Positions 26,394-38,095 of a stretch of 64,000 nucleotides of DNA are shown in pieces. The translations under genes and the position numbers were made by a program. The DNA is taken from contig CM051006.1 of assembly GCA_027704905.1 (NCBI GenBank), positions 2,160,376 through 2,224,375 of the forward strand, read 5' to 3'. The notes beneath the pieces are model-generated. The model was given only the letters and a program-made list of their open reading frames with translations. It did no database searches and was not told where the DNA came from. The DNA is from Muraenolepis orangiensis (taxonomy: Eukaryota > Chordata > Actinopteri > Gadiformes > Muraenolepididae). Numbering within the stretch: the stretch's first letter is position 1; each line of letters begins with the position of its first letter.

Positions 26394-26772
26394 TGTCCAC
26401 AAAGAAACCAGTGATCAGATCAACCACAGGAGGGAAGGTGCTGACGGAGCGCCGTGTCTGCTAAGTGATCCTCAAGTGTGGCTTCATTTCTGTGCTGCAG
26501 GATAAAGAGGTGACCTCTGACCTCTGTCACACGGAGGACGCCATCCGTCTGAAACATCAATTCTACGCCTCGGGACACGAGTTCACGACTTCGGCAAGTG
26601 CACAACTTTTTGAGGCAGTTATGCGAAAATAATCGGCTGGACGTTCAAATCTCTCTATTCTAAATTAATTCAATATTTCGAGATAATTACAAGATTCAAA
26701 ATTTCGAGATTTTTATTACCTTTTGCAACAAGAACAATGGAATGCTTACTCCCCATCCCCACTATACTGTAA
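26394..26772. other. Possible isolated exon-like stretch, otherwise no gene
   Basis: A polypyrimidine-AG (TTTCTGTGCTGCAG) ending at 26500 is followed by an open stretch to about 26591 (DKEVTSDLCHTEDAIRLKHQ...) and then GCAAGTGC, which resembles a GC-type donor. No protein family is recognised and no partner exons were found, so it is not called as a gene. Confidence 0.25.
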
Positions 26773-26868
26773 ATAACACTATATACTACCTACGAAATGC
26801 TATACTAAATACTACAAACAACACTATATACTACCTATGAAATGCTATACTATATTCTATAGAAAAAT
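26773..26868. repeat. 51-bp tandem duplication
   Basis: Two copies of an AT-rich unit containing AACACTATATACTACCTA and GAAATGCTATACTA. Confidence 0.85.
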
Positions 26869-27850
26869 GTGCCCCTGTTTTATGTCGACAAAGAACCTGT
26901 GATTTAAACGTACATTTGAGAGGATGGAGCATCGAGTTAAAAGGCTGAGCAGAATATTTTAATATGACAAACGGTTACTTTTTTATAACTCGTTTTTTAA
27001 TGCTTACAGCTATTAAATTAAAATATGTAATGAATGCTATCAACAGATGAATTTGATTCGATCTGTTAGCTGATTAGTTAATTGGTTAAGACATTAATAA
27101 TTCATGTAATAAAGTGCTATGGCATTGTTGAATGCTAAGTGTAGCTAGCTAGTTTGTAGCATTAGATGTCCTGGTTCCCCTTCCTGTCTGACGGGGTTGA
27201 AGGTCCAGATGGACTCAGATGTCAGAACCTTCCAGATCAACACATGACTTCTTAATGTGTTCCAGTACCCTGCAAGTAGTTCCATTCCATCCATTGACTC
27301 TCATGTCACTTACATATTGGACATTTGTTGTGGCCTTCTAGAAGGCTAAACGTGATTAACCCTCCGCTAAGAGTGAATCAGCCTCACTTAGCTAGCGGTT
27401 TTATGCTTGAACGATGAGCAAAGCTGAGTAGAACTGAGGTCCTCTAGCATTGGGGAGAGGAGCCACAAGGCTGTACATGCTGACAGCATGCATGGCTAAA
27501 GAGCTAAACATGGCACCTGGAATTCAGAGTGACTCCAAAGCATTTGAGTCTATTTGAATTGAGTGTGGATTCATGTGGAATTAAAAGGTTCACCTTGACA
27601 CCAAATAGCTTGGTTTGGGCAGATTAAATGTCTCTCTGGGTCGTACCTTAGTCAACACTACTTATGCATCAGTGTTCTGTTACTTAGTTGTTGTGTTTAG
27701 ATGTTTTGAGCACACTTTGTACAAAGGCATCTGCTTAGTTCAATTAAAATGTACATTTAAATGAAATCCAAATATGTATTTAAATCCACCTTGTTCTTGA
27801 ATTACTATATGTATATCATGTATATATCTATACGTATATATATATATATA
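26869..27850. other. No gene seen
   Basis: About 1 kb AT-rich unique sequence; a weak fragment of the GGCATCTGCTTAG dispersed repeat near 27725 and a TA run near 27836-27850. Confidence 0.5.
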
Positions 27851-28795
27851 AGTGGAGGCTCGTCCATTGAGGAAAGGGAGGACCATCCTCCCTAACATTT
27901 CTGAGAAAAAGAAATGTTCAATCAATTTAACAGATTGATCTGTGAAAAGTTTCTTACGTTTCAAAGTCACACAAATATGTGTGTCAAAATAGCACCAACA
28001 GCGCCCCCTACGATCCTACCGCAATTTCTTAAATCACCGCATGGAGGAACGTCCTCCGTAAGCTCACATTTGAAGTCCATTATAAACTCCCGGACCCGAG
28101 CGTCCGGCGAGTCCTGGTTTGTGTACGGCGCTAAGGGAGGACCATCCTCCCTTAGGGTGGGTCTAGCCAGAGGCTGTGAACCAATCAGAGCTCACTGCGC
28201 TGGTGAATACCCAATCACAGTTTTGGGGGCGGGTCATCATCATGCTAGTATCTATCGTGTGTCATTCATAAATTGGTTCCAGAAAACTTGTGTCATTTAC
28301 TTTTAATTGATTTTAGATGGTAACTTGAGTTCCTCCTCAAAGCGTTCCAGGTACATGACGCCAAACGTAAACAGAAATCATGGCTGACCGTGACAAGGTG
28401 GGGTCTTTTGGTCGCGATTAGACAATTGACGTGATTTACGTGCATGACTGGTTTTACTTTATGATAGTATGTATTATTTTAATTAAATACAGGTAAATAT
28501 ACTTTACACAACAGATTCTCCCTCAAATCTCACTCAATTTCATTCCTGTTAGGTTTGTTCGATAGCACAAGCCACTGTGCATGAAAGTTCTATTCAGATG
28601 TTCACATTTTCATCATAAATGGATTAATTGCTAAATATCTGTTTTTCATCAAAACAATACGTCTTCCCCCTTAGATCACAATGGGTTTTAATTCAGTTTG
28701 GCTTATCTGCTAACATGACCCTCTAATACATGGTCAGAACTGATAGTGAGGCACCTTCCTTCCTCCCCTACTTTTACCACCACTAGCCGCCAATG
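27851..28795. mobile_element. Probable hAT-like non-autonomous element
   Basis: Begins AGTGGAGGCTCGTCC and ends CACTAGCCGCCAATG, which is an imperfect inverted repeat of the start (AGTGGAGGCT against the reverse complement ATTGGCGGCT). Both flanks are TA-rich, so the target duplication cannot be read. Two GGGAGGACCATCCTCCC palindromes lie inside (about 27877-27893 and 28136-28152). A small ATGGCTGACCGTGACAAG start followed quickly by a stop (28380-28421) may be the remains of a transposase N-terminus. Confidence 0.5.
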
Positions 28796-28820
28796 AAATA
28801 TATACAGTATATATACAGTT

Positions 28821-28858
<38 letters not shown>

Positions 28859-28867
28859 CATTATACA

Positions 28868-28904
<37 letters not shown>

Positions 28905-28918
28905 ATATGTATATATAA
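28796..28918. repeat. (TA)n-rich tract
   Basis: Imperfect TATATA/TACAGTATATA repeats, including two perfect TA runs of more than 20 bp. Confidence 0.92.
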
Positions 28919-29724
28919 ATTTGCTCTACATGTTAGCTATAACATGGTAAGTCTGGTTTACCTCCAATCCTGCTAATATTGTATTTTTCCTCTCCTGACT
29001 TCCTCTCCTGAGTAAATCATGAATCACTAACTCAGCCCATAAGAGATCATAAGAGTCATTTCTGAGCTAATGGAGCAGAAGTGAAAGTGAAAGCAATATG
29101 AATCCTAACTCCAAGCCAAGCGAGACAATGGCTCATTAAGATGAATGGTTTGGATTTCACACACAGAGACACACACGTACACTCTTAGTTACACTCTTAG
29201 TTACACACCTACTGCACCAGCAATCTGTTTGATAGCAGATGTTTCATGGTAAATATTGAGTTACTTGTTGTTGCTCCTCCTTCCTGGGATGAGTCGTGTA
29301 AACTCCATGAAAGAGTCAATCCTTTTCTTTCCCTGCGAGGAACAGAATGCAGCGTTAGGGTGGCGTGCTGCTTCAACACAACCATCAGAGAGCTTTGGAA
29401 ATCACATTCTCCAGGTGCTGAAAACACTTGAGATGATCAGTGAAATACGCCCAAATTGGTCTCATCACAAAGTTCATTAAACTAAACTAATAATATCAAC
29501 AGTATGAAATAGGGTCAAATGTCAAGTTATTTCCCATACAGTCCAATGTTTAATATGAGTTGATAGTGATATTGTGTATGAACCAGATTTGTTTTATTAA
29601 GTCACACTGGTTATATTTAACATCCAGGAATAGCTTACATACTAGACCCTACAGCCTCGAACCTGCCCCCAAAACACCAGCATCTTGTAGTAGCAGTATG
29701 TATATTAAGCCAATGTGAGTCAGG
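28919..29724. other. No gene seen
   Basis: Unique-looking sequence; a short CTCTTAGTTACA duplication at about 29183-29206. No gene recognised. Confidence 0.5.
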
Positions 29725-29737
29725 TGTATGTGTGTGT

Positions 29738-29783
<46 letters not shown>
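29725..29783. repeat. (TG)n microsatellite
   Basis: TG tract with one TATG interruption. Confidence 0.96.
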
Positions 29784-29784
<1 letters not shown>

Positions 29785-30045
29785 CTGCTTGGGTGCTCAA
29801 GGGAACAAACCACATCTGTGTTCTCTTGCCTTCCCAGCTTGTTTGTCCCTGATCTCTTTCCGTACCGTCTGAAGGACAACTCCATTGCTTGCTACTATTT
29901 GTCTTTTCTGTATAAAAATACCCTTTCTAGAAAGAAAATGAGTGGTGATATATGATATACTGTGAAGCTGTTTCTCTTAGAAGTACAAAAGTTAAAAAGT
30001 TAAAAAGTTAAAAAGTTAGTTATAATATCTCCTCCTACCTCTACC
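29784..30045. other. No gene; short GTTAAAAA repeat
   Basis: Contains four copies of GTTAAAAA at about 29989-30018; otherwise unique-looking. Confidence 0.6.
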
Positions 30046-30048
30046 TCT

Positions 30049-30122
30049 CCTACTCCTTCCTCCTCCTCCTCCTCCTCCTCCTCCTCCTCCTCCTCCTCCT
30101 CCTCCTCCTCCTCCTCCTCCTG
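30049..30122. repeat. (TCC)n trinucleotide repeat
   Basis: Perfect CTC/TCC triplet tract of about 24 units. Confidence 0.96.
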
Positions 30123-30650
30123 ACCCTCACCTCCTTCCTCTCCCTCTCTCCTCCTACACCTCCTCCTCCTCTCTCCTCCACAACCTTTCCCTGGGTGTGG
30201 TGGACCTTTTCACCATCCTCCTAATCACTCTCCTCCTCATTCTCCTCATTCTCCTCCTCCTCCCTCTCCTCCTCCTGCTCACCCTGCTCACTCGTCCACT
30301 ACCTTTCCCTGGTCGTGGGGGCCTTCTCACTCTCCTCCTCTTCACTCTCCCTCTCCTTCTCCTCCTTCTCCTCCTCCTCCTCCCTCTCCTCCTCCTCATC
30401 CTCTTTCCTCCTCCTTCTGTTCCTCCTCCGCTCTCCTCCACATCCTTTCCCTGAGTGTGGGGGACCTTCTCACTCTCCTCCTCCTTCTCCTACTACTCCT
30501 CCCTTTCTTTCTCCTCCACAACCTTTCCCTGGGTGTGGAGGACCTTCCCACTCTCTTCCTCCTCACTCTCCCTCTCCTTCTCCTCCTTCTCCTCCCTCTC
30601 ACTCTCCTCCTGCTCTTTCTGTGTTTCTGTGTGTTTTTCCTCCATGTTGT
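30123..30650. repeat. Polypyrimidine region with ~77-140-bp higher-order repeat
   Basis: CTCCT-rich DNA in which CAACCTTTCCCTGGGTGTGG recurs four times in variant form (about 30180, 30298, 30440 and 30518), each followed by GACCTT and a long CTCCTCCT run. It is a degenerate compound satellite; the open frames it contains (L/S/P-rich) are artefacts. Confidence 0.88.
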
Positions 30651-30835
30651 TTTAATTAGCGTTGGAGTTGGACCGTAGAACCAAGCGCTGTAAAACATGA
30701 CACAAGGTTTCCTCATTAATTATGATAAAACTTGTTTCCAGTGCATAATGAACCGGGCTTTGACCTCAATTACTGCAAGAACTCACAAGGTGAAGTAAAC
30801 CACGGTATGGGAACCCAGCTCCTTAAACAATTAAG

Positions 30836-31100
30836 ACAAACAACAAATTGTGAGGATTGAATCCTCTTTATTGGTCACATACATGAAGACATACAGTGAA
30901 ATGTGTTCTCTGCATTTAACCCATCCTAATGTTGTATTAGGAGCAGTGGGCAGCTATTCATACAGCGCCCGGGGAGCAGTTAGGGTTAGGGTCTTCCTCA
31001 AGGACACCTCGACAGTTTTTGCTAGGAGGAGCCGGGGATCGAACCAGCAACCTTCCGGTTGTGAGGCGACCGCTCTACCTCCTGAGCTAGACTGCCGCCC
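30836..31100 (-). mobile_element. tRNA-derived SINE, full-length-like, minus strand
   Basis: Read on the minus strand: GGGCGGCAGTCTAGCTCAGG (A box), then TGGTTCGATCCCCGGC (B box; its complement lies at 31036-31045). The body has AACTGCTCCCCGGGCGCTGT and ATGGGTTAAATGCAGAGAAC. It ends CAATAAAGAGGATTCAATCC, which forms a 7-bp hairpin, and ATTTGTTGTTTGT. The body matches the SINE at 45357-45625 closely; transcription would be by RNA polymerase III from the internal boxes. Confidence 0.92.
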
Positions 31101-31204
31101 TAATATATATATAAATATATATATTCAATTATGTACTTTATTAACTACATTGTTTATGGTTTTAAATTTATACGTGCCACTGTGTCCAAAAATGTACAGA
31201 AACA
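31101..31204. other. AT-rich spacer
   Basis: Short TA-rich run and unique sequence, no gene. Confidence 0.6.
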
Positions 31205-31582
31205 CAGCAGAGGGACTCCTCATAGAGGGACCCTGATCCAGTTACCCTCTAAAGAGCTCAGCAGAGGGACTCCTCATAGAGGGACCCTGATCCAGTTACC
31301 CTCTAAAGAGCTCAGCAGAGGGACTCCTCATAGAGGGACCCTGATCCAGTTACCCTCTAAAGAGCTCAGCAGAGGGACTCCTCATAGAGGGACCCTGATC
31401 CAGTTACCCTCTAAAGAGCTCAGCAGAGGGACTCCTCATAGAGGGACCCTGATCCAGTTACCCTCTAAAGAGCTCAGCAGAGGGACTCCTCATAGAGGGA
31501 CCCTGATCCAGTTACCCTCTAAAGAGCTCAGCAGAGGGACTCCTCATAGAGGGACCCTGATCCAGTTACCCTCTAAAGAGCT
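31205..31582. repeat. 54-bp minisatellite, 7 near-identical copies
   Basis: Exact 54-bp period (starts 31205, 31259, 31313 ... 31529). Units begin CAGCAGAGGGACTCCTCATA and end CCCTCTAAAGAGCT. Copies are identical as far as can be read, so the expansion or homogenisation is recent. An open frame through it (18 residues per unit) is a by-product. Confidence 0.97.
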
Positions 31583-32072
31583 CAGCAGTGGTATCAATAC
31601 CTCTCTTAAGAAGCTTCTCTCCATCCCCGGTTACCAAGGCCTGTTTACTCAACCTCTAAAACACCGGAAGAGACGACCACGACCCAACCACCCAATGGCT
31701 AAAATACACTCATTAATTATACGGCTTTTTAGAGTGCCGGAGATAAACGACGCTCTCTTCCTAATCCGCCTTCTTTAAATATCAAGCTAAAGAAGTGATT
31801 AATGGACGCCAGAGGAAACATTGTTTGTTTGAAAAAATACTTCTAGAACAATAATACAAATACGTCTTCTCTTTTAAGAATGACCTCCAGATATCATAAA
31901 ACTATCCCATTTAAAAAGCTTGTGTGCAGAATAAATGACCTTAGGAACAGAAGCTGCGTGGACCAGACCGGATGGGTCCCAGTCGTCATAGTGATGGTAC
32001 TCAGAGTCCACTGACTGTATTTATTATACTGTATTATGTCTGTGAATACAATAGTCCAACTGCAGCACGTAT
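31583..32072. other. No gene seen
   Basis: Unique-looking sequence; no domain recognised. Confidence 0.5.
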
Positions 32073-32192
32073 TGCAGTAGTATTCTTTACAGCCTGCTCA
32101 GTGATGTCTGTCTTAGACAGAGAGCTGTTCATCTGTATGCAGTAGTATTCTTACAGCCTGCTCAGTGATGTCTCTCTTTAGACAGAGAGCTT
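32073..32192. repeat. ~66-bp tandem duplication
   Basis: GCAGTAGTATTCTTTACAGC...GTGATGTCTGTCTTAGACAGAGAGCT-type unit present twice, with small indels. Confidence 0.85.
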
Positions 32193-32518
32193 GTTTGATA
32201 GCCAGTTGATTGTCCTCCTATAACCAGCATGTTGTCTACCAGCTCCTGTTCTTCCTCTAAGGTTGATTTGTTAACTCTGGTTCTGGTGTTCCTGTAAACC
32301 TCAAAAGGCGTCTTTAAGATACGGTCAAAGTCGTATTAATTGCGTCTCGTCTTGAGATTCTCTGATTTGATGAAAGTGATGATCGTCTCCCAGGGGAACC
32401 GCCTCCATTAGAACCGGGAAGATTGCTATCGGAAAATCCACCGCATCTCCACGGAGAATGGATTACTGTTAATTATGATGATCATAATTATTGATAACAA
32501 CAACAACAACAAAACAAG
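32193..32518. other. No gene seen
   Basis: Unique-looking sequence ending in ATCATAATTATTGATAACAA and an AAC run. Confidence 0.5.
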
Positions 32519-32770
<252 letters not shown>

Positions 32771-33036
32771 TTCTGGGCAGTCTCAGGTCCAGTGTGCTGG
32801 TCCTCAGTAAGCCTGCTCCAGCCAGCCAATGGAAACCAGTGTCACAGTATGGAGGGGTCGGCTTATACGTAAGCTGCTTTGATTGGTTCTTCTGTCTCCG
32901 TGGATGAATCAACACTAAATACCTTTTATTCCAAGAAGCATTAATGGAAGCAAATCACAGTTTTTCTACTAATACTTTAAGCCAATAAGCCTTTTTTTGT
33001 AGAGATGATAACGGCCCCCTTTATCTTAATTCAAAC

Positions 33037-33039
<3 letters not shown>

Positions 33040-33132
<93 letters not shown>
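33040..33132. repeat. (TG)n microsatellite
   Basis: Perfect TG tract of about 46 units. Confidence 0.98.
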
Positions 33133-33135
<3 letters not shown>

Positions 33136-33740
33136 TTTAGGGTTTAATTGGAAAGCAAGAGATCAATATACCGGACCCAGCAGACAATAGAAAAGAAAAA
33201 TCCCAGCAGTGTGAACGGTGTGAGGATCTGTTGAGCAGGGGAACGGGATTCAGCCAAAGCAGAAACCAGCTAACAGGCTGTTTTTCAGTTTCAGTTTCAG
33301 CCTTTCTTTCAGCCCATCACGACCACATGCTCCAAGTCATTCACTCCAAATAAGAAGTGATTTATTCCAGCCTTTTACACACAAGGACTTTGGCGTGTGA
33401 ATTACAAACAGGCCGCCCATTTGGTAACAAAGCAAAGCCGTGGTTTCATTCTGTCTAAATCCAGAACCTCCATTAGCATACCTAATGCCTCGAGCTATCC
33501 TGAAGGATACAGATGTTGAATTAAACGGTCAACTTGGATAAAGATGTCTGCTGAATGACATATGACAATATGTCAATAATGACAATAATAATAATAACAC
33601 ACTTACACTGGACACGTGTATCAAAATGTGATTCTGTAACCTCTGTAATGTTTTGAACTAATTAATCCATCATGAATCCCATCTCCACTCGATGGGATGG
33701 ATACACGGAGCACTTGTTCTGTGTGAATGTGGAGGGAGTG
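33133..33740. other. No gene seen
   Basis: Unique-looking sequence; near 33530-33560 a fragment of the dispersed TTGGATAAAGATGTCTGCTG teleost repeat. No gene. Confidence 0.5.
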
Positions 33741-33872
33741 ACTCAGTGTGTCTCCAGATGGATGATACAGAGTGATGAATACTTCATAACGTACGGCTCA
33801 GTGTATCTCCAGATGGATGGATACAGAGTGATGAATACTTCATAACGTATGGCTCAGTGTATCTCCAGATGG
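33741..33872. repeat. ~56-bp minisatellite, 2.5 copies
   Basis: Unit CTCAGTGTATCTCCAGATGG...GAGTGATGAATACTTCATAACG repeated; the third copy is truncated. Confidence 0.9.
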
Positions 33873-33939
33873 ATGGATTAATCACACCTGAATATAAAAA
33901 TATGGGAAGACTCCATTTTGAGCACTTAAAATGCTGGGA

Positions 33940-34042
33940 GAACGTGGTATCATGTGGTACCATGTGGTACCACATGGTACCACGTGTGGTACCACCTGAT
34001 GAAAATAACCACATGGTACCATGTGGTTATTTTCATCAGGTG
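33940..34042. repeat. GGTACC-rich palindrome cluster with 50-bp perfect palindrome
   Basis: 33993-34042 is a perfect 50-bp palindrome with no spacer (25-bp arms, centre GGTACC between 34017 and 34018; left arm begins CACCTGATGAAAATAACCAC). It follows five alternating ATGTGGTACC / ACATGGTACC / ACGTGTGGTACC units (33945-33992) that are themselves self-complementary. It would extrude readily as a cruciform. Confidence 0.92.
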
Positions 34043-34527
34043 TTCCTGACATCCATCATCCAAAATTGGAGGAAATCTATTCCCGCATAAGAGAGTGTGA
34101 CTGTCACCTCCCCTCACACTCCATATAGTACCATACCCAACCATCAACAGATTTGTGGGGAAATCCTCCATCATCACTTTATTCTAAATAGGTTATGCTT
34201 CATTTTCTCGTCTGACGTACGGATGAATGGCGGCCCTGCCTCCACCGCTGTCCTCCTCTTGTTAAAGTTTACCTATCTTCACGTTCTAAAGGCGGAACCA
34301 TCGCGCCCGGCTAGGTTCTAATGAGACCAGCTAAGAACCACTTCAAGCGTGCGTTGTTAAGAATAAAATGACCGTTTGAAATCAACTCGGATTCTGTGAA
34401 ACATTCACAGACAAGCTGCATTGTTGTTTGCATCTTCCTGGGAATTTAACCTTTTTCAGAATGGAGACTTTATTAACGTGTGCCCCAATTACCCAGAATC
34501 AGCTGTTATGTCCTCATGTTATGTCCA
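34043..34527. other. No gene seen
   Basis: Unique-looking sequence between the palindrome and the CAT array. Confidence 0.5.
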
Positions 34528-34532
34528 TCATC

Positions 34533-34564
<32 letters not shown>

Positions 34565-34569
34565 CATCA

Positions 34570-34611
<42 letters not shown>

Positions 34612-34624
34612 TTCATCTTCATCA
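34528..34624. repeat. (CAT)n trinucleotide repeat
   Basis: CAT triplets with a CAC and a CCAT interruption; ends CATCTTCATCTTCATC. Confidence 0.95.
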
Positions 34625-34635
34625 ACCCACTGACA

Positions 34636-36004
34636 ATCTAATGCCTCGTTTCCACCAAGCTGTTTTGAGAGCTGGTTCGGAGCTTGCACGTCATCGCAAA
34701 CCAGTTCTTTGGGTTTCCACCGCAATGGAGCCACTTTCTGGCTCCGTTAAGTGGTTTGTTTGCGGCTCCACTTCGAAGCTGGGCTAGCCAGCAGGCTCCA
34801 CCACGTCAGGGGCTGGGGGCGGGGCTTATCAGGGCTGGGGGCGGGGCTTATCGGAAAAACTCAAAAAAACTCAGTTATTTTCCGCCATCTTTAAAATCAG
34901 TAAAATTCTCCGTGGACGTGAAGGTGACAGTGGTCCGTGGACGAGACAAACTGCGTTTGTTTGCGTTGTTTTCCTCGGCAGAAGGTCACAATAAACTAGA
35001 GGAGCTTCTAGAACAAACCGCTATTAGAAAAAACTACAGCGCGAGATGTCTTCAGCGGGGGACAGGACCGAGAAGCTAATCGATAACAAACTGGACGATA
35101 CGAGGGGCTAATCGATAACAAACTGGACGATACGAGGAGCTAATCGATAACAAACTGATGATCCGCTGCTGTCACTCTGGTCCTGTTAAGTTTTACTTTA
35201 TAAATCTTTCCCGTGTTGCCAACCAGCTTTGTATTTATAATCTGTTTAGCGAGCTGCTCATTATCACATCAATGTTATGTTCCTATCATCACAAATGAGG
35301 ATCTATGATTGCTAGGCTTCTGTTAGCCGATATTAACCTTGATAACGTCAGGATGCTACTTGCTAAAAACAGTAAAGTGTAATGGAGTCATGTTTTAATG
35401 CACTTTTCTCTTGTTTTAGTTGTTTAGGGAGTCGTCTTCCCTGGACGATGCGATGTGGAGCTACCGCCCCACTGGGCTGCAGCTCACAGGAGCCCCTCAG
35501 CCCATCGGAGCTTTATTAACATGGACTTATTACACTGCACTCTATACTTTTACATTTTGTGATTACTGTATATTGTGTATTTAATGTTGTTTTGTTTTTT
35601 AATAAAACATTTCTATTTTTCATACAATGTCTGCTTCATTATGCTTTATCAACCGAGAAACATAATACAAGATGACAGTTTTGAAGAAGAAAAGGCAAAT
35701 GGTCCCTTCTGTTTAAATACTATTAATGCAGTCCATTTTATTAGTATAGTCTTTTATCACAGTTAGGGGCTTCAACGTAATCGCGTCCATAGCACTAAAG
35801 ACGAGCAGTTGTAGCCTCAAAGCCAGGAGCAACACTTTTCCATCCAACATGTAATCCACTGTTGTGGAAGTTGGCGCGAGCTGCTGGGAAAGCAGAGACG
35901 TAAACAGTGACGTCATGACGTGGCTCTCTCGGCGAAAAAGTCAGTGGAAACGCAAACCAGTTCTTAGACTGCTCGCCAATTGAACCAACTGCGAACCGGC
36001 TCTT
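34636..36004. mobile_element. Probable DNA-transposon debris
   Basis: Left part GCCTCGTTTCCACCAAGCTG ... AACCAGTTCTTTGGGTTTCC and right part AGTGGAAACGCAAACCAGTT ... GAACCGGCTCTTGCGCC look like related terminal sequences of a fish DNA element. The right end is cut where LINE-A copy 3 begins. At 35047 a short frame starts MSSAGDRTEKLIDNKLDDTR, like the beginning of a MADF-type Harbinger accessory protein, then stops. A 32-bp unit GCTAATCGATAACAAACTGG is repeated 2.7 times at 35075-35157. Class uncertain. Confidence 0.35.
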
Positions 36005-37903
36005 GCGCCACCCATGAGACAAAGACACAGATGTCCCGCCCGAAGTCACAGCTAGATTATCTCCGACCATCTTGTGCACGATTACACGCAAGCGTCGCAG
36101 GAAGAAGCGAGGGAAGCGAGCCGGCGTGCTATTCAGGCTGAGATGTCGATCTGCCCCCCACTACCCACCATTCTACTGGCTAATGTACAGTCTCTGGACA
36201 ATAAGTTAAGCGAGCTACAGGCTCGTATTCAATTCCACCGAGAAATTGTATCATCTGCCTTACGGAGACATGGATGTCGGAGCCGACGGGAGCTATCGAG
36301 CCGACGGGATTTTTCGTCCACCGGGCAGAAAGAACAAAGACTCTCTCCGGTAAATATCGCGGAGGGGGGGTATGTCTCATGATAAACAGATCTTGGTGCA
36401 ACCAAAGTCATGTACATCCCCTCAAGTCTTTCTGTTCCCCGGACCTGGAGTACCTGATACCTTATGTGCCGTCCATGCTGGCTACCTCGGGAGTTTATAG
36501 CGGTAACCGTGACCGCTGTTTACATTCCCCCACAAGCCAACACGGACACAGCACTGAAGGAACTGTATGGGGCAATCAGCGAACAGTCGGCTATCAGCGA
36601 ACAGTCGGCACACCCCGACACACCCCACACGCTGCTCTCATCCTAGCGGGGGACTTCAACAAGGCGAACCTGAAGAAGGTTCTCCCGAAGTTCTACCAAC
36701 ACATAAAGAGCAACACACGGGGTGAGCGGATCCTCGACCACTGCTAAAAGGCCCTCCGCCGCACACCGTTGGGCAAATCAGACCAGCGCTCTATCCAGCT
36801 ACTCCCCGCCTATAGGCAGAGACTGAAGCAGCAACCGATCGCTGTGAGGGAGGTCCAATACTGGTCGGACCAATTGGATTCTATGCTGCAGGATTGTTTT
36901 GATCACGCTGACTGGCACATGTTCCGCGTTTCCTCGGACAATAACATCAACGAGTACGCGTCGTCGGTCACCGGGTTCATCAAGAAGTTGACGTTGTTCT
37001 GACCAAGTTGGTTCAGATATACCCCAACCAGAAACCGTGGATTAACGGCGATGTTCGCGCTGCCCTACACGCGCTTAACGCCGCCTCTGGCCCCGGGAAT
37101 ATGGACGAATATACGAGAGCCCGTTACGACCTCCGTAAGACCATCGTCACTGCCAAGTGGGAGTTTAAGGACAGAGTGGAGGAGAAATTCAAGAGCCACG
37201 ACGCGAGGGGTATGTGGCAGGGGCTACAGACGATAACGAACTTCAGAGGGAGCACCAGTTGTGTAGAGAACTCCTCTACATCCCTCCCAGGAGAGCTAAA
37301 TACATTTTTTGCTTGGTTCGACGTGAACGGAAGCCCGCCGAAGCCAGCGCCACCTGAGGAGACCAGTGTGCTGAACATCTCGGAGGCGGATGTGCGCCGC
37401 ACCTTCAAGCGGCTGAACATCCGTAAGGCGGCAGGCCCCGACGACATCCCTGGCCGCGTCCTCAGAGTATGCGCAGACCAGTTGGCAGGAGTCTTTGCAG
37501 ACATCTTCAACCTCTCCCTGTCCCAGGCTGTTGTTCCCGCGGTCTTCAAGATGTCCACCATCGTGCCTGTCCCTAAACAACCCAAGGTAACATGCCTGAA
37601 TGACTATAGACCTGTAGCCCTCACCTCGATTGTCAGCAAATGCTTCGAGAGGTTGGTCAAGGACTTTATTTGCTCCGTGTTACCTGCCACGCTGGACCCA
37701 TGGGAATTTGCATATTGTCAAAACAGATCCACGGGCGACGCAATTGCCATGGCCCTCCACACTGCCCTTTCCCACCTGGAGGGAAAGAACTGTTATGTGC
37801 GAATGCTGTTTGTGGACTACAGCTCAGCGTTCAACATGATAGTTCCTGCCAAGCTCGACACCAAGCTTAGAGGTCTAGGCGTAACCCCATCGATGTGCAG
37901 CTG
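36005..37903 (+). mobile_element. LINE-A copy 3: 5' half of the L2-like LINE
   Basis: Same family as copies 1 and 2, but it holds the opposite part: an RKRRRKKRGKRAG-type basic start, the endonuclease, the linker and RT up to motif A. It ends abruptly at 37903 (after CCCCATCGATGTGCAGCTG), upstream of motif B and FADD. There is no 3' UTR or tail. Truncation at the 3' side is atypical for LINE insertion and implies a later deletion or rearrangement. Confidence 0.87.
36090..37903 (+). pseudogene. LINE-A copy 3 ORF2: endonuclease, linker and RT N-terminal half
   Basis: Domains in order: LLANVQSLDNKLSELQARI (36170-36230, endonuclease start), MSEPTGAIEPTGFF and YRGGGVCLMINRSWC (36274-36400), TAVYIPPQANTDTALKELYG (about 36505-36570), then AALILAGDFNKANL (36630-36670, the conserved GDFN motif, intact here). 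The frame at 37008-37904 (298 aa) has [41 protein letters not shown] and motif A FVDYSSAFNMI at its end. Frameshifts occur around 36240, 36520 and 36745-37010. The frame ends before RT motifs B and C, so it is inactive. Confidence 0.85.
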
Positions 37904-38095
37904 AGAGGTAAGCATCTTCATCAGAGACTGCTGACAAGGGGATATCAAACCCAGTCCCTTTCAGCTGTGAGTTGAGCTGTAGCGCACCGCCACCTCTGCT
38001 ACAAACTATTCCTGTCCCTGTTGTACAATGCAGAGAGCGGAGAATAGCACATCTTATTTATGGAAGTAAGAGGCTTGTCTGATCACCAAGGGTTT

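Noticed and set aside
31131..31778. 215-aa frame with seven 18-residue repeats
   Set aside because: The 54-bp unit is divisible by three, so any stop-free frame persists; no flanking gene structure, domain or codon signal.
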